NCBI GenBank assembly: GCA_900314555.1
Contig: OMVQ01000101.1
Span: 1-62,844, forward strand
DNA from: an uncultured Eubacteriales bacterium
Lineage (GTDB): Bacteria; Bacillota; Clostridia; Lachnospirales; Lachnospiraceae
Direction of reading: 5' to 3'
Length of the DNA stretch: 62,844 nt
Shown: in pieces, positions 54,166-62,843 of the stretch
How positions within the stretch are numbered: position 1 is the stretch's first letter
Layout of the letters: the number at the start of each line of letters is the position of its first letter
Position numbers and translations under genes: made by a program
The notes under the pieces: generated by a model
Databases searched by the model: none
What the model saw: only the letters and a program-made list of their open reading frames with translations
Told to the model about the DNA's origin: nothing

Positions 54166-55329
54166 TTGAATACTACTAAAAAATCAAAATTAATTATCAA
54201 ATCTCTTAAACCTGATAAATCAGATAAAGATAAAGCAGATAAATCAAATAATTTTAATAATTCAAATATTTTTAATAATATTAATCGCATTAATAACATT
54301 GGCAATTTCTCGAAATATTTTACAATATTTTCACTAATTATCTCACTCTTTACCTGTATGATTTCTCTTACCGGCTGTAGTGACAAGAAATCTTCAGTAA
54401 GCGATACCGGTTTTTATTTTGATACGGCAGTTACCATAACCCTTTATAATGCAAATGAAACTACTCTTAAAGAATGTTTTAAAATATGTGATAAATACGA
54501 AAAGTTATTCAGTAATACCATAGAATCAAGTGATATTTCCAAAATAAATGCCAATTCAAAGTCAGAAAAATACACGACAGTAAGCAATGAAACTATTGAA
54601 TTAATTAAAGCCGGTATTCATTATGGAGATATTTCAAATGGAAAATTTGATATTACAATCGGCTATCTAAGTGAACTGTGGAATTTCTCCGGAGATTCGC
54701 CAAAAGTTCCAGACAATACTTCAATAGAAAATATTATTACACATATAGATTATAACAATATCTCTATCAACGGAAATGAGGTATTATTAACTGATTCAGA
54801 GGCGAAACTAGACCTTGGTGGAATTGCAAAAGGTTATATTGCCGACAAGCTAAAAGAATATCTAAAAAAGCAGAACATTTCCAAAGGCATTATTAATCTT
54901 GGTGGAAATATTCTGCTTATAGGAAGCAAACCTGATAATTCGAATTACAATATAGGTCTGCAGAAGCCTTTCGGTTCAGATGATGATGTCATAGCCATTG
55001 TAAACGCTAACGATTTATCGATTGTTACTTCCGGCATATATGAGCGTTATTTCTATGAAAACGATAAGCTGTATCATCATATACTCAATACTTCAACAGG
55101 CTATCCTGAAGAAAACAATCTGCTTGCAGTAACTATCATTTCTAAAAGCTCTACAGATGGTGATGGACTTAGCACCTCAGCTTATCTCCTTGGTCTTGAA
55201 GATGGAATGAACTTAATAGAAAGTATTGATGGCGTAGAGGCTGTTTTTATCGATAAAGATTATAAGCTTCATCTGTCATCCGGCTTAAAGCTTAAAGATA
55301 ATGTACTAACGCTGAAAAGTAAAGAATAA
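54166..55329 (+). CDS. apbE: Lipoprotein FAD:protein FMN transferase ApbE
   Basis: 387 aa. ApbE attaches FMN through a phosphoester bond to Thr in RnfG and RnfD. Motifs: DTAVTITLYN, LDLGGIAKGYIADKL, and near the C-terminus HHILNTSTGYPEEN with STDGDGLSTSAYLLG. A lipobox (SLTGC) lies after a helix at about residues 50-68, so it is anchored outside the membrane. The N-terminus is odd: about 45 Lys/Asn/Asp-rich residues precede the signal helix. The start is a TTG with AAAGGA 9 nt upstream, and no ATG lies before the helix. Convergent with the Rnf operon. Confidence 0.9.
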   Translation: MNTTKKSKLIIKSLKPDKSDKDKADKSNNFNNSNIFNNINRINNIGNFSKYFTIFSLIISLFTCMISLTGCSDKKSSVSDTGFYFDTAVTITLYNANETTLKECFKICDKYEKLFSNTIESSDISKINANSKSEKYTTVSNETIELIKAGIHYGDISNGKFDITIGYLSELWNFSGDSPKVPDNTSIENIITHIDYNNISINGNEVLLTDSEAKLDLGGIAKGYIADKLKEYLKKQNISKGIINLGGNILLIGSKPDNSNYNIGLQKPFGSDDDVIAIVNANDLSIVTSGIYERYFYENDKLYHHILNTSTGYPEENNLLAVTIISKSSTDGDGLSTSAYLLGLEDGMNLIESIDGVEAVFIDKDYKLHLSSGLKLKDNVLTLKSKE

Positions 55330-55903
55330 TGCCGTCCTTAATTAATAACTAAAAACTTCGGGCTGGTGGTTTTCAAGTAAATTGCCAATGTATAACAAAA
55401 TTGCTTATATAATTTTGGAACATATATAAGAATTACGTAAATTTGTCAGATGTGTGTTTTTGACTCAGGGTTTGTGTACATTCACCAGACAGACATTTAA
55501 GTTGAGTTGTACGACTATGACATACTCACTCATAATTCCTAAACCTAGTAGGAGTAAATGCCGTCCTCTGCAAAGTTTATTACAGTGCAGTAAATCAAAC
55601 GCGCTTCGCTTGAACGGTGATTTACTGCACTGACCTTTTGCATCTGACGGCATAAACTCCTACACGGTACGTCATAAATCGTGTGTATGTCATAGACGAA
55701 CAACTCGATTTAATGTCTGGCTGTTGAATGAATACAAATAATCATAAGAGTCAAAAACATATATCGACAAATTCGTAATTCTTATAAAAGTGCCAATAAT
55801 TATATAAGCAATTTGTTTACAATGATAATTTTAGAAAGCCACCAGTCCGAAGTTTTATCTAATAATTTTAACCGGGCATTTTTCTTTACATTTTCCGCAG
55901 TTA
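55305..55903. repeat. Family B quasi-palindrome, copy 2, about 600 bp, between apbE and rnfB
   Basis: The gap 55330-55854 holds no gene; it is an imperfect palindrome centred at 55604. Matching arms include ACTTCGGGCTGGTGG against its mirror (55356-55370/55838-55852), AATTGCTTATATAATT, AAGAATTACG and AATTTGTC. The core around the apex is TGCAGTAAATCAAACGCGC. The pairing continues, with mismatches but no gaps over 56 positions, into the last codons of both genes (GTAAAGAAWAATGCC at 55319 and mirrored at 55889). It is inverted relative to copy 1. It could act as a two-way terminator between convergent genes. Confidence 0.85.
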
Positions 55904-56643
55904 GTACATTTCGAATAATCTATATGCGCCAGATTATTTTCTACGTGAATTGCATCGAATTCACAATTTCTTTCGCATAATTTACAGCCTATGCAGCCGG
56001 CCTGACAGACTGCTTTAACGTCTTTACCTTTATCATTAGAGTTACAGGCAACAAAGCATTTATTATCATATGGAACTAATTCTATAAGATGTTTTGGACA
56101 TTCTTTTACGCATTTACCACAGGCAACGCATTTCTCTCTGTCAACTACTGCTATACCATTTTCTATATGTATGGCATCGAATTCGCAGACTTTAACGCAC
56201 GAACCAAAACCCATACAGCCGAATGTACACGCCTTTGGTCCGCCGCCTGTTGAAAGTGCAGCCTGTTTACAGTCCTCATTACCGTAATAATTGAACTTAT
56301 TACCTGCTTTCTCACAGGTTCCGCTACATTTTACAAATGCAACATTTTTAGTAACTTCTACTTCACTACCTATTATTTCAGCAATCTTTGCTGCAACTTT
56401 AGCACCACCTACCGGACAGGCTGATGCCGCAGCTTCGCCATTAGCAATTGCTTTAGCAAGCGCATCACAGCCCGCATATCCGCAACCACCACAGTTGTTA
56501 CCCGGAAGTGCCTCTCTTATCGCTATTTCTTTTTCATCTGTTTTTACTTCAAAAGCCTTGCCTGCAAAGCCAAGAAGTAATCCAATTATTAATCCTGTGC
56601 CGCCCACAAGACAGGTGGCAATTATTATTCCTGTTATGTTCAT
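55855..56643 (-). CDS. rnfB: Rnf complex subunit RnfB (iron-sulfur protein)
   Basis: 262 aa. An N-terminal membrane helix (about 4-26), then the 4Fe-4S domain NNCGGCGYAGCDALAKAI, CPVGG, and several ferredoxin-type motifs including CVACGKCVKECPK, CIGCKLCERNCE and CTNCGKCKEKCP. RnfB receives electrons from ferredoxin and passes them into the membrane complex. Last gene of rnfCDGEAB. SD GAGGA precedes the ATG. Its 3' end forms part of the palindrome 55305-55903. Confidence 0.95.
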   Translation of the reverse strand: MNITGIIIATCLVGGTGLIIGLLLGFAGKAFEVKTDEKEIAIREALPGNNCGGCGYAGCDALAKAIANGEAAASACPVGGAKVAAKIAEIIGSEVEVTKNVAFVKCSGTCEKAGNKFNYYGNEDCKQAALSTGGGPKACTFGCMGFGSCVKVCEFDAIHIENGIAVVDREKCVACGKCVKECPKHLIELVPYDNKCFVACNSNDKGKDVKAVCQAGCIGCKLCERNCEFDAIHVENNLAHIDYSKCTNCGKCKEKCPVKIIR

Positions 56644-56700
56644 TTGAAATTCCTCTCAATCTTAATTCAGGTGTCATTGCGCTTGAATCTTTTATTATAA

Positions 56701-57276
56701 TTATAATAAACCGGAAAAACCAGAGAAAGCTATCGCCATAAGTCCTGCTGTTATAAGTACAATAGGCATTCCTTTTAATGCCGGCGATACATCGTTATAT
56801 TCTATTTTTTCTCTGATTCCTGCCATAATAACAATGGAAACCGTAAAACCTACGGCAGTTCCAAAACCATTTATAACACTTTCAAGTATTCCATAACTAT
56901 TCTGTACATTTAATAATGCCACACCTAAAACTGCACAGTTAGTTGTAATCAGTGGCAGATATACACCAAGTGCCTCATATAGTGAGGGACTTAATTTCTT
57001 AAGCACCATTTCCACAAACTGTACTAATGCAGCTATAACTAATATAAATACGATTGTATTCAAGTATGTCATCTTCGATGGAACTAAAATGCATTTATAA
57101 ATAATACTTGTAAGCAATGATGATATAGTGATTACAAATATTACCGCTGCACCCATTCCTCCGGCAGTTTTAACTTTTTTAGAAACTCCTAAGAATGGAC
57201 ATAATCCTAAGAACTGACTTAATACAACATTGTTTACAAGTGCTGCCGAAATGGCAATTATAAGTAATGATTTCAT
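56701..57276 (-). CDS. rnfA: Rnf complex membrane subunit RnfA
   Basis: 191 aa, six membrane helices. NNVVLSQFLGLCPFLGVSKK and LPLITTNCAVLGVALLN carry the paired conserved cysteines of RnfA/NqrE-type subunits that hold an intramembrane [2Fe-2S] cluster with RnfE. GGAGG precedes the ATG. It lies 4 bp after rnfE. Confidence 0.95.
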   Translation of the reverse strand: MKSLLIIAISAALVNNVVLSQFLGLCPFLGVSKKVKTAGGMGAAVIFVITISSLLTSIIYKCILVPSKMTYLNTIVFILVIAALVQFVEMVLKKLSPSLYEALGVYLPLITTNCAVLGVALLNVQNSYGILESVINGFGTAVGFTVSIVIMAGIREKIEYNDVSPALKGMPIVLITAGLMAIAFSGFSGLL

Positions 57277-57280
57277 GTAA

Positions 57281-57964
57281 TTAAGCCTCCTTTACTACTT
57301 CGTCAGCTCTGTCCTCGCATTGTTTATCACAATTTGAACAGTCTGAACAACATTTCATTTCTTTTGGTTTCTTTCCATGGGCAATTCTTATTTTATTCTG
57401 GATAGCAACTAATGTTGCAAGAACGAAGAATGCTCCCGGTGCTAAAGCTATTATCTTAATATTATAATTTTCAGGAATAACCCTGTTGCCTAAGATTGTA
57501 CCTGAGCCAATTAATTCTCTGAAAAATCCAAGACAGGATAATCCAAATGTAAAGCCGAGTCCCATTCCTATTCCGTCAAATATTGATGGCAATACAGGGT
57601 TCTTAGAAGCATATGCTTCAGCTCTTCCTAAGATAATACAGTTAACAACTATCAGAGGAATATATATTCCTAATGACGTATTAAGTGCAGGCAGATACGC
57701 CTGTAATAAGAACTGCACTATCGTAACAAAACTTGCAACAATAACTATAAATGCAGGCATTCTGACTTTATCAGGAATAACATTTCTAAGTAAAGCTATT
57801 ATTGCATTCGATGCTGTTAGAACCACCATGGTTGTCATACCCATTCCAAAGCCGTTCTGTAATGATGATGTAACAGCAAGTGTAGGACACATACCTAACA
57901 TAAGAACAAATGTAGGGTTTTCCTTTATAATTCCATTATATAGACGTTCTAAACATTTATTCAT
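57281..57964 (-). CDS. rnfE: Rnf complex membrane subunit RnfE, with cysteine-rich tail
   Basis: 227 aa. Six membrane helices with NPTFVLMLGMCPTLAVTSSL and IPLIVVNCIILGRAEAYASK, the cysteine pair equivalent to RnfA. The C-terminal cytosolic tail after KKPKEMK holds five cysteines in 13 residues (CCSDCSNCDKQC), absent from classical RnfE/NqrD; its role is unknown and might be metal binding. GGAGG precedes the ATG. Confidence 0.95.
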   Translation of the reverse strand: MNKCLERLYNGIIKENPTFVLMLGMCPTLAVTSSLQNGFGMGMTTMVVLTASNAIIALLRNVIPDKVRMPAFIVIVASFVTIVQFLLQAYLPALNTSLGIYIPLIVVNCIILGRAEAYASKNPVLPSIFDGIGMGLGFTFGLSCLGFFRELIGSGTILGNRVIPENYNIKIIALAPGAFFVLATLVAIQNKIRIAHGKKPKEMKCCSDCSNCDKQCEDRADEVVKEA

Positions 57965-58573
57965 TTACTTCGCCTCCATCACAAATTTGTATGCTAAGAT
58001 TCCGGTATTTACTCCGTTAGTTACTGCATTCGTCGTAATGGTAGCTCCGCTGATTGCATCTATCTGATTATCAGCAGTTGCTCCATTCTTGGTATATTCA
58101 AAAGAATCAACTTTTCTGCCCTCAAACTGGCTCTTGAATTTATTCTCTTTTGCTTTCATACCAACACCGGCAGTTTCTTCAATAGATAAAAATGATATTC
58201 CGTTAATTGTACCATCACTCTGAATACCTATTGTAAACTGGATATTTCCACCATAACCCTCTTTATCCGTTACTGTAATTACATATCCGACAACATTTTT
58301 ATCACCATCTAATGCCTTAACTATTCCGTCAATATAGGCAACTGATGGTTTATATCCATTGTCTGAGAGATATGTCTCTAATTCTTTCTTGTCATAATCC
58401 ATCTCTTCAAATGAATCTGCCACCTCAAATACCTTTTCATATGCTGTCTGCTTAGTTTTCTCTTCCTGCTTCTTTCTAGGCTCTTTAGTTATCTCATACA
58501 CCGTTCCGAGAAGCAGACCTGCAATCAATGTAATCAGGCATAATTTAAGAGAATTCAACATAATTTCTTTCAT
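57965..58573 (-). CDS. rnfG: Rnf complex flavoprotein subunit RnfG
   Basis: 202 aa. One N-terminal membrane helix, then the FMN-binding domain with the flavinylation motif SGATIT (Thr178 is the expected FMN attachment residue). ApbE at 54166 would modify it. GYGGNIQFTIGIQ and GVGMKAKE are also family marks. The ATG overlaps the rnfD stop by one base; the SD lies in the last codons of rnfD. Confidence 0.95.
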   Translation of the reverse strand: MKEIMLNSLKLCLITLIAGLLLGTVYEITKEPRKKQEEKTKQTAYEKVFEVADSFEEMDYDKKELETYLSDNGYKPSVAYIDGIVKALDGDKNVVGYVITVTDKEGYGGNIQFTIGIQSDGTINGISFLSIEETAGVGMKAKENKFKSQFEGRKVDSFEYTKNGATADNQIDAISGATITTNAVTNGVNTGILAYKFVMEAK

Positions 58574-59517
58574 TATTTAGAAGCCTCCTTTCCAAATGCT
58601 TTAGGAAATGTAGCTTTTTCAATCAATGGAACTAACAGATTACAGAATATAATTGCATATGATACACCCTCAGGTGCCGCATTTGCAGTAGCTAGTAATC
58701 TGAATGCTCCTGTCAAAAGACCAAGGCAGATTCCATATACTATTTTGCCCTTTGGAGTAATCGGTGAAGTTACATAGTCAGTTGCCATAAACCATGCACC
58801 TAACATAAGTCCGCCACCACATAACTGTGCTGCCACGAATTGCATATCCAGACCACCATGACAGACTGTATAAATCATTGCAAATATAGTAAATGTACCA
58901 ATATAAAATACAGGTATCTTAAAATCAATAATACGTTTTACTAAAAGATAACATGCACCAATAAGTATCGCTAATGTGGATGTCTCTCCGATAGTACCGG
59001 CAGTATTTCCGATAAACATCTTTAAGACATCATAACTTCCACCGTTCTTTATATTGTAAAGTGGTGTAGCTGTTGTTACTCCGTCAAGTGTGAACTTAGT
59101 CATCTGTCCCGTAAATGAAAGTAGCAAAAAGCATCTTGCACCAAGAGCCGGATTCATAAAGTTCTGTCCAAGACCTCCAAATAGCTGTTTTACAACCAGT
59201 ATTGCAAATATTGCACCTAAGGCAGCTATCCATAAAGGAATTGTAGATGGTAAGTTAAGTGCAAGTAAAAGTCCTGTTACTGCAGCACTTAAATCACCTA
59301 TTGTTATTTTTCGTTTCATTGCTTTCTCATAAATCGCTTCTGTAGCCACTGCAGCTAAAACAGTAACTACTATTACTGCTAATGCCCTGTAGCCAAAATT
59401 AAAAATACCAAACATACTTGCAGGTATTAATGCAATTAATACGTCAAGCATTATTCCCGATGTCGTTGTGTTGTCCCTGACATGAGGATTTGATGATACA
59501 TTAAGCATTTCTTTCAA
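58573..59517 (-). CDS. rnfD: Rnf complex membrane flavoprotein subunit RnfD
   Basis: About 314 aa, ten membrane helices. VSSNPHVRDNTTTSGIMLDV at the N-terminus and MNPALGARCF are conserved; the flavin-bearing motif is TTATPL (Thr near residue 151). The start is not an ATG: GAGG is followed 8 nt later by TTG (59517), while a GTG three codons earlier overlaps the SD; I chose the TTG. It lies 16 bp after rnfC. Confidence 0.93.
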   Translation of the reverse strand: MKEMLNVSSNPHVRDNTTTSGIMLDVLIALIPASMFGIFNFGYRALAVIVVTVLAAVATEAIYEKAMKRKITIGDLSAAVTGLLLALNLPSTIPLWIAALGAIFAILVVKQLFGGLGQNFMNPALGARCFLLLSFTGQMTKFTLDGVTTATPLYNIKNGGSYDVLKMFIGNTAGTIGETSTLAILIGACYLLVKRIIDFKIPVFYIGTFTIFAMIYTVCHGGLDMQFVAAQLCGGGLMLGAWFMATDYVTSPITPKGKIVYGICLGLLTGAFRLLATANAAPEGVSYAIIFCNLLVPLIEKATFPKAFGKEASK

Positions 59518-59533
59518 GTTTAACACCTCTGTT

Positions 59534-60850
59534 CTATTTTTTCTTACTTGCCAATACCTGTTTACGCATACTCTTTATTGCCTGGGTAAGATTTCTCTTA
59601 GCCGGACATATGTAAGAGCAACAGCCACATTCGCAACATTCTAATCCATTATATTTAACAAAATTCTCCATATCTCCACGTTCAGAGAATTCAGCCAGTC
59701 TTGTAGGAACAATCCTGCCCGGACAGACACTTACACATCTGCCACAATTTATACAATTTGTCTCATTTACTTTAGACAACGGATCTTTTATGTAGCATAA
59801 TAATGCTGAAGATGTCTTAGTTACCGGAACATCTATTGTACTCATAGCCATTCCCATCATAGGACCGCCTGAAATAATCTTTTCAGGTTCCTCTTTAAAG
59901 CCGCCTGCCGCATCTATTAATTCACTGTGATTTGTACCTGTTCTTACTAAGAAGTTCTGTGGCTCATTAATTGCATCACCTGTAACTGTTATAACTCTCT
60001 TAATAAGTGGTCTGCCATCAATTACTGCAGATTTTATGGCAAATACTGTATCAACATTATCAACTACACATCCTGCATCAGCAGGAAGCATTGATGAATT
60101 AATCTTTCTGCCGGTTACTGCATTGATTAACATTCTTTCAGCACCCTGAGGATATTTTGTATACAAGGTCTTAACCTCTATTCTATCCTCTGCCTTAACA
60201 AGTTCCTTTAATTTAGCTATTGCATCAGGTTTATTATCTTCTACTGCAATAATTCCCTTAGCATTGTCAAATAATTTAAGCATAACTTTAAGTCCGCTTA
60301 CGACAACCTCAGGTTCTTCTATAAGTCTTCTGTAATCAGATGTAAGATATGGCTCACATTCTGCACCATTTACTATAACATAATCAATTTTATCAGGTTC
60401 TTTCGGAGATAACTTAACATTAGTAGGGAAACCTGCACCACCCATACCTACGACACCTGCTTTTTTAACAAGTTCTACTATCTCCTCCTTGCTTAACTCT
60501 TCTAAACTCTTTGGCTTTTCGAATTCAACTTCATCGAATTTACCATCATTTTCTATAATTATACAAGTAGCCTTACTTCCATTTACTAACAATCTAGGCT
60601 CAATAGCTTTAACTTTTCCTGAAACAGATGAATGGACATTTGCAGAAATAAACCCTGATGCCTCACCTATCAGCTGCCCTGTCAGTACATCGTCCCCCAC
60701 ATTTACAACAGGCTTTGCAGGTGCTCCTATATGCTGTGACATAGATATAGCTACATCGCCCTTTGGAAGATATTCAGCAATGGCTTTATCCTTAGACAAT
60801 TCCTTGCCCTCATAAGGATGAATACCACCTTTGAACGTTAATAACGACAT
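59534..60850 (-). CDS. rnfC: Rnf complex NADH-binding subunit RnfC
   Basis: 438 aa. GGIHPYEGKE at the start, the NADH/FMN region GVVGMGGAGFPTNVKL, a barrel-sandwich segment, and two 4Fe-4S motifs near the C-terminus (CINCGRCVSVCP and CCECGCCSYICP). RnfC exchanges electrons with NAD at the cytoplasmic face; the complex couples ferredoxin:NAD oxidoreduction to ion transport. First gene of the operon; SD GAGGG, promoter at 60888-60916. Confidence 0.96.
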   Translation of the reverse strand: MSLLTFKGGIHPYEGKELSKDKAIAEYLPKGDVAISMSQHIGAPAKPVVNVGDDVLTGQLIGEASGFISANVHSSVSGKVKAIEPRLLVNGSKATCIIIENDGKFDEVEFEKPKSLEELSKEEIVELVKKAGVVGMGGAGFPTNVKLSPKEPDKIDYVIVNGAECEPYLTSDYRRLIEEPEVVVSGLKVMLKLFDNAKGIIAVEDNKPDAIAKLKELVKAEDRIEVKTLYTKYPQGAERMLINAVTGRKINSSMLPADAGCVVDNVDTVFAIKSAVIDGRPLIKRVITVTGDAINEPQNFLVRTGTNHSELIDAAGGFKEEPEKIISGGPMMGMAMSTIDVPVTKTSSALLCYIKDPLSKVNETNCINCGRCVSVCPGRIVPTRLAEFSERGDMENFVKYNGLECCECGCCSYICPAKRNLTQAIKSMRKQVLASKKK

Positions 60851-60887
60851 TTGAAATCCCTCTTTTCTGGTTTTAAATCATTATATA

Positions 60888-60916
60888 ATTTTAATATAAT
60901 TTAGCATAAAATACAA
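60888..60916 (-). promoter_or_regulatory. Promoter of the rnf operon
   Basis: TTGTAT (60916-60911) and TAAAAT (60893-60888) are spaced 17 nt on the minus strand, about 38 nt before the rnfC start. The hexamers and spacing equal those before apbE (54073-54101). The rest of the 142-bp divergent region to the YprB gene is AT-rich; a weaker plus-strand TTGTTA/TATTTT pair may serve that gene. Confidence 0.55.
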
Positions 60917-60992
60917 CTTTAAAATACATCTTGTTAGCAAATTTAATATATGATATTTTATATATATTAGAGTATCAGAAATGAGGATTAAT

Positions 60993-62090
60993 ATGATTAC
61001 CAGAAAAGATACAGCCAAAATAAAAATATTATATGATATACAAAAGCATTTTAGTAATAAAAGAATATGCTTTTTCGATATTGAGACCACTGGTTTTAGC
61101 AGATTAAAAAATACGATATATTTAATAGGTGTCGTATACTACGATAATAATTCTCTTAAATCCATACAGTGGTTTGATGATGACGGACATTCTGAACAGG
61201 AAATTATTTCAGAATTCATAACATTTATTAAAGATTTTGATGTAGTAATTAATTATAACGGAAATTCTTTTGACATTCCTTTCATTGAAGCCAAGGCTGA
61301 ATTCTATGAATTACAGTTTAGTTTTGATGATTTTATCTCTTATGATATTTATAAAGAGGTATTTAGTTACCGTTTCTTCTTCGGACTTGATAATCTTAAG
61401 CAGAAATCTTTAGAACTCTTTCTTAAGATTCAAAGAGATGATGAATATGATGGTGGACGACTGATTCAGATTTATCACGATTATTTAAAGAGACCAACTA
61501 AAGATTATTTAGAACTTCTTCTCCTACATAATTATGATGATATATATGGTCTGGTAAAAATCTGTGATATTCTGTCATATGTAAGCATTATAAAGGGTGA
61601 TTATACAATTACGGATTATGAATGTAACGAAAATCTCATAATAAACTGCCACCTTAATAACCGCTTAAAAGTTCCTTTTTCCATAAGAAAAGATAATATT
61701 TATGTAAGTGCAGGCAATGATACACTTAAAATTCTTATACCTTTAGAGGAAAAATGTCTTAAATATTTTTATGCTAATTATAAAGACTATTATTATCTTC
61801 CTGACGAAGATATGGCAATACATAAATCAGTCGCCCAGTTTGTGGATAAAGAACATAGAACTAAAGCAAAAAAAGACAATTGCTATACTAAGAAAACCGG
61901 AATCTTTGCAAAAGAATTTTCAGAAATATTTAAGCCGGCTTTTAAAGAAGAGTATAATTCCAAGGAATTTTATTTTGAAATAAATGATTACATTAATACC
62001 AATAGTAATTTTGAAAATAATCCAAATAATTTATCAGAGTTATATACTTATGTAAATGACATTATCAAAAATATAAGCCGTAAACACTGA
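60993..62090 (+). CDS. YprB-like ribonuclease H-fold exonuclease domain protein
   Basis: 365 aa, plus strand. The DnaQ-like exonuclease fold shows the acidic motifs CFFDIETTGF (DxE), YNGNSFDIPFIEAK and HNYDDIYGLVKICDIL, the pattern of the YprB/RNase H-like 2 family. The C-terminal ~170 residues are not recognised. It probably degrades nucleic acid with two metal ions; the substrate is unknown. The ATG at 60993 follows GAGGA by 5 nt; an ATG four codons earlier overlaps that SD. Confidence 0.83.
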   Translation: MITRKDTAKIKILYDIQKHFSNKRICFFDIETTGFSRLKNTIYLIGVVYYDNNSLKSIQWFDDDGHSEQEIISEFITFIKDFDVVINYNGNSFDIPFIEAKAEFYELQFSFDDFISYDIYKEVFSYRFFFGLDNLKQKSLELFLKIQRDDEYDGGRLIQIYHDYLKRPTKDYLELLLLHNYDDIYGLVKICDILSYVSIIKGDYTITDYECNENLIINCHLNNRLKVPFSIRKDNIYVSAGNDTLKILIPLEEKCLKYFYANYKDYYYLPDEDMAIHKSVAQFVDKEHRTKAKKDNCYTKKTGIFAKEFSEIFKPAFKEEYNSKEFYFEINDYINTNSNFENNPNNLSELYTYVNDIIKNISRKH

Positions 62091-62119
62091 GAGGACTACC
62101 CTTTAACAGGTAGCCCTCT
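62090..62119. terminator. Hairpin between convergent yprB-like gene and spore protein gene
   Basis: AGAGGACTACC (62090-62100) pairs with GGTAGCCCTCT (62109-62119) with one mismatch around an 8-nt loop, right at the stop codon of the YprB-like gene and 29 bp from the spore protein stop. The T-run is poor on both strands. Confidence 0.5.
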
Positions 62120-62148
62120 TAACATCAATTCAGATAGATTAGATTAAA

Positions 62149-62358
62149 TTATCCTCTTGAAGCCATTTCTCTTTCCTGTGCTTCAATCATCTTTTTAACC
62201 ATATATCCACCTACTGAACCATTCTGAGCGGAAGTAAGATTACCATTATAACCATCTGACAAAGGAACACCAATTTCATTTGCTACTTCCATTTTGAATT
62301 TGTTCATAGCACTTTTTGCTTCTGGTACTGATGTTTTGTTTGAACTTGTGTTATTCAT
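62149..62358 (-). CDS. Alpha/beta-type small acid-soluble spore protein
   Basis: 69 aa. KFKMEVANEIGVPL contains the region cut by the germination protease, and GYNGNLTSAQNGSVGGYMVK with KMIE is the DNA-binding signature of alpha/beta SASPs. These coat and protect spore DNA and are degraded at germination. GGAGG precedes the ATG. Expected control is by sigma-G; a candidate site is at 62402-62430. It shows the organism can probably sporulate. Confidence 0.95.
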   Translation of the reverse strand: MNNTSSNKTSVPEAKSAMNKFKMEVANEIGVPLSDGYNGNLTSAQNGSVGGYMVKKMIEAQEREMASRG

Positions 62359-62401
62359 AATTAAACCTCCATATATTTTACTGGTTTTGATGTTACAGTA
62401 A

Positions 62402-62430
62402 TATTATGTGGAGGTATTTCAAATATAAAC
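62402..62430 (-). promoter_or_regulatory. Possible sigma-G promoter of the spore protein gene
   Basis: On the minus strand CATAATA (62408-62402) fits the sigma-G -10 (CATNNTA). A weaker -35-like GTTTA lies 17 nt upstream (62430-62426). Distance to the ATG is about 45 nt. The call leans on the known regulation of SASP genes. Confidence 0.35.
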
Positions 62431-62514
62431 TGGTAAGTTTTAGTAATTTGCTTAAACTTCGCAATTTTTTTGAGTATATATCTGAACAGGCAAATTTGAC
62501 ATATATAAATATTG

Positions 62515-62790
62515 GAACTTATGTTTCAATTGCTAATTTGTCGATGTCAGTTTTCTGCTCTTTTGATTATTTATGTTCATTCAACATTCAGACATTTAAA
62601 CGAGGTTGTTCGTCTATGACACACACTCGATTTATGACGTATCGTGTGCAAGTTATATGCCGTCAGATGCAAAAGGTCGGTGCAGTTAATCACCGTCCAA
62701 GCGAAGCGCGTTTGATTAGCTGCACCGTAATAGACTTTGCAGAGGACGGCATTTACTTGCACTAGTATATCCGTCAGTAATTAACTCGAC
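62515..62790. repeat. Family B element, copy 3, with short right arm
   Basis: From GAACTTATGTTTCAA (62515) the sequence follows the left arm of copy 1 closely, through the apex near 62703. The right arm matches only to about 62765 (TGCAGAGGACGGCATTTACT), then reaches the stop codon of the gene entering from the right edge; weak mirror similarity (CTCGA, TGACG) continues to about 62790. It has the same orientation as copy 1. The 62359-62780 gap has no gene otherwise; the overlapping open frames are by-products of the palindrome. Confidence 0.8.
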
Positions 62791-62843
62791 TTTTTGATGG
62801 GTAGTGTATCTACTACAACTTTTTCACTTGGATCAATCTCATC
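62781..62843 (-). CDS. C-terminal end of an unknown protein (partial)
   Basis: The last 20 codons and TAA stop of a minus-strand frame that runs off the window edge (DEIDPSEKVVVDTLPIKKSS). Too little is present to name it. The codon use and its place right at the end of a family B element, as seen for fthC and rnfB, suggest that it is a real gene end. Confidence 0.4.
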   Translation of the reverse strand, partial: DEIDPSEKVVVDTLPIKKSS

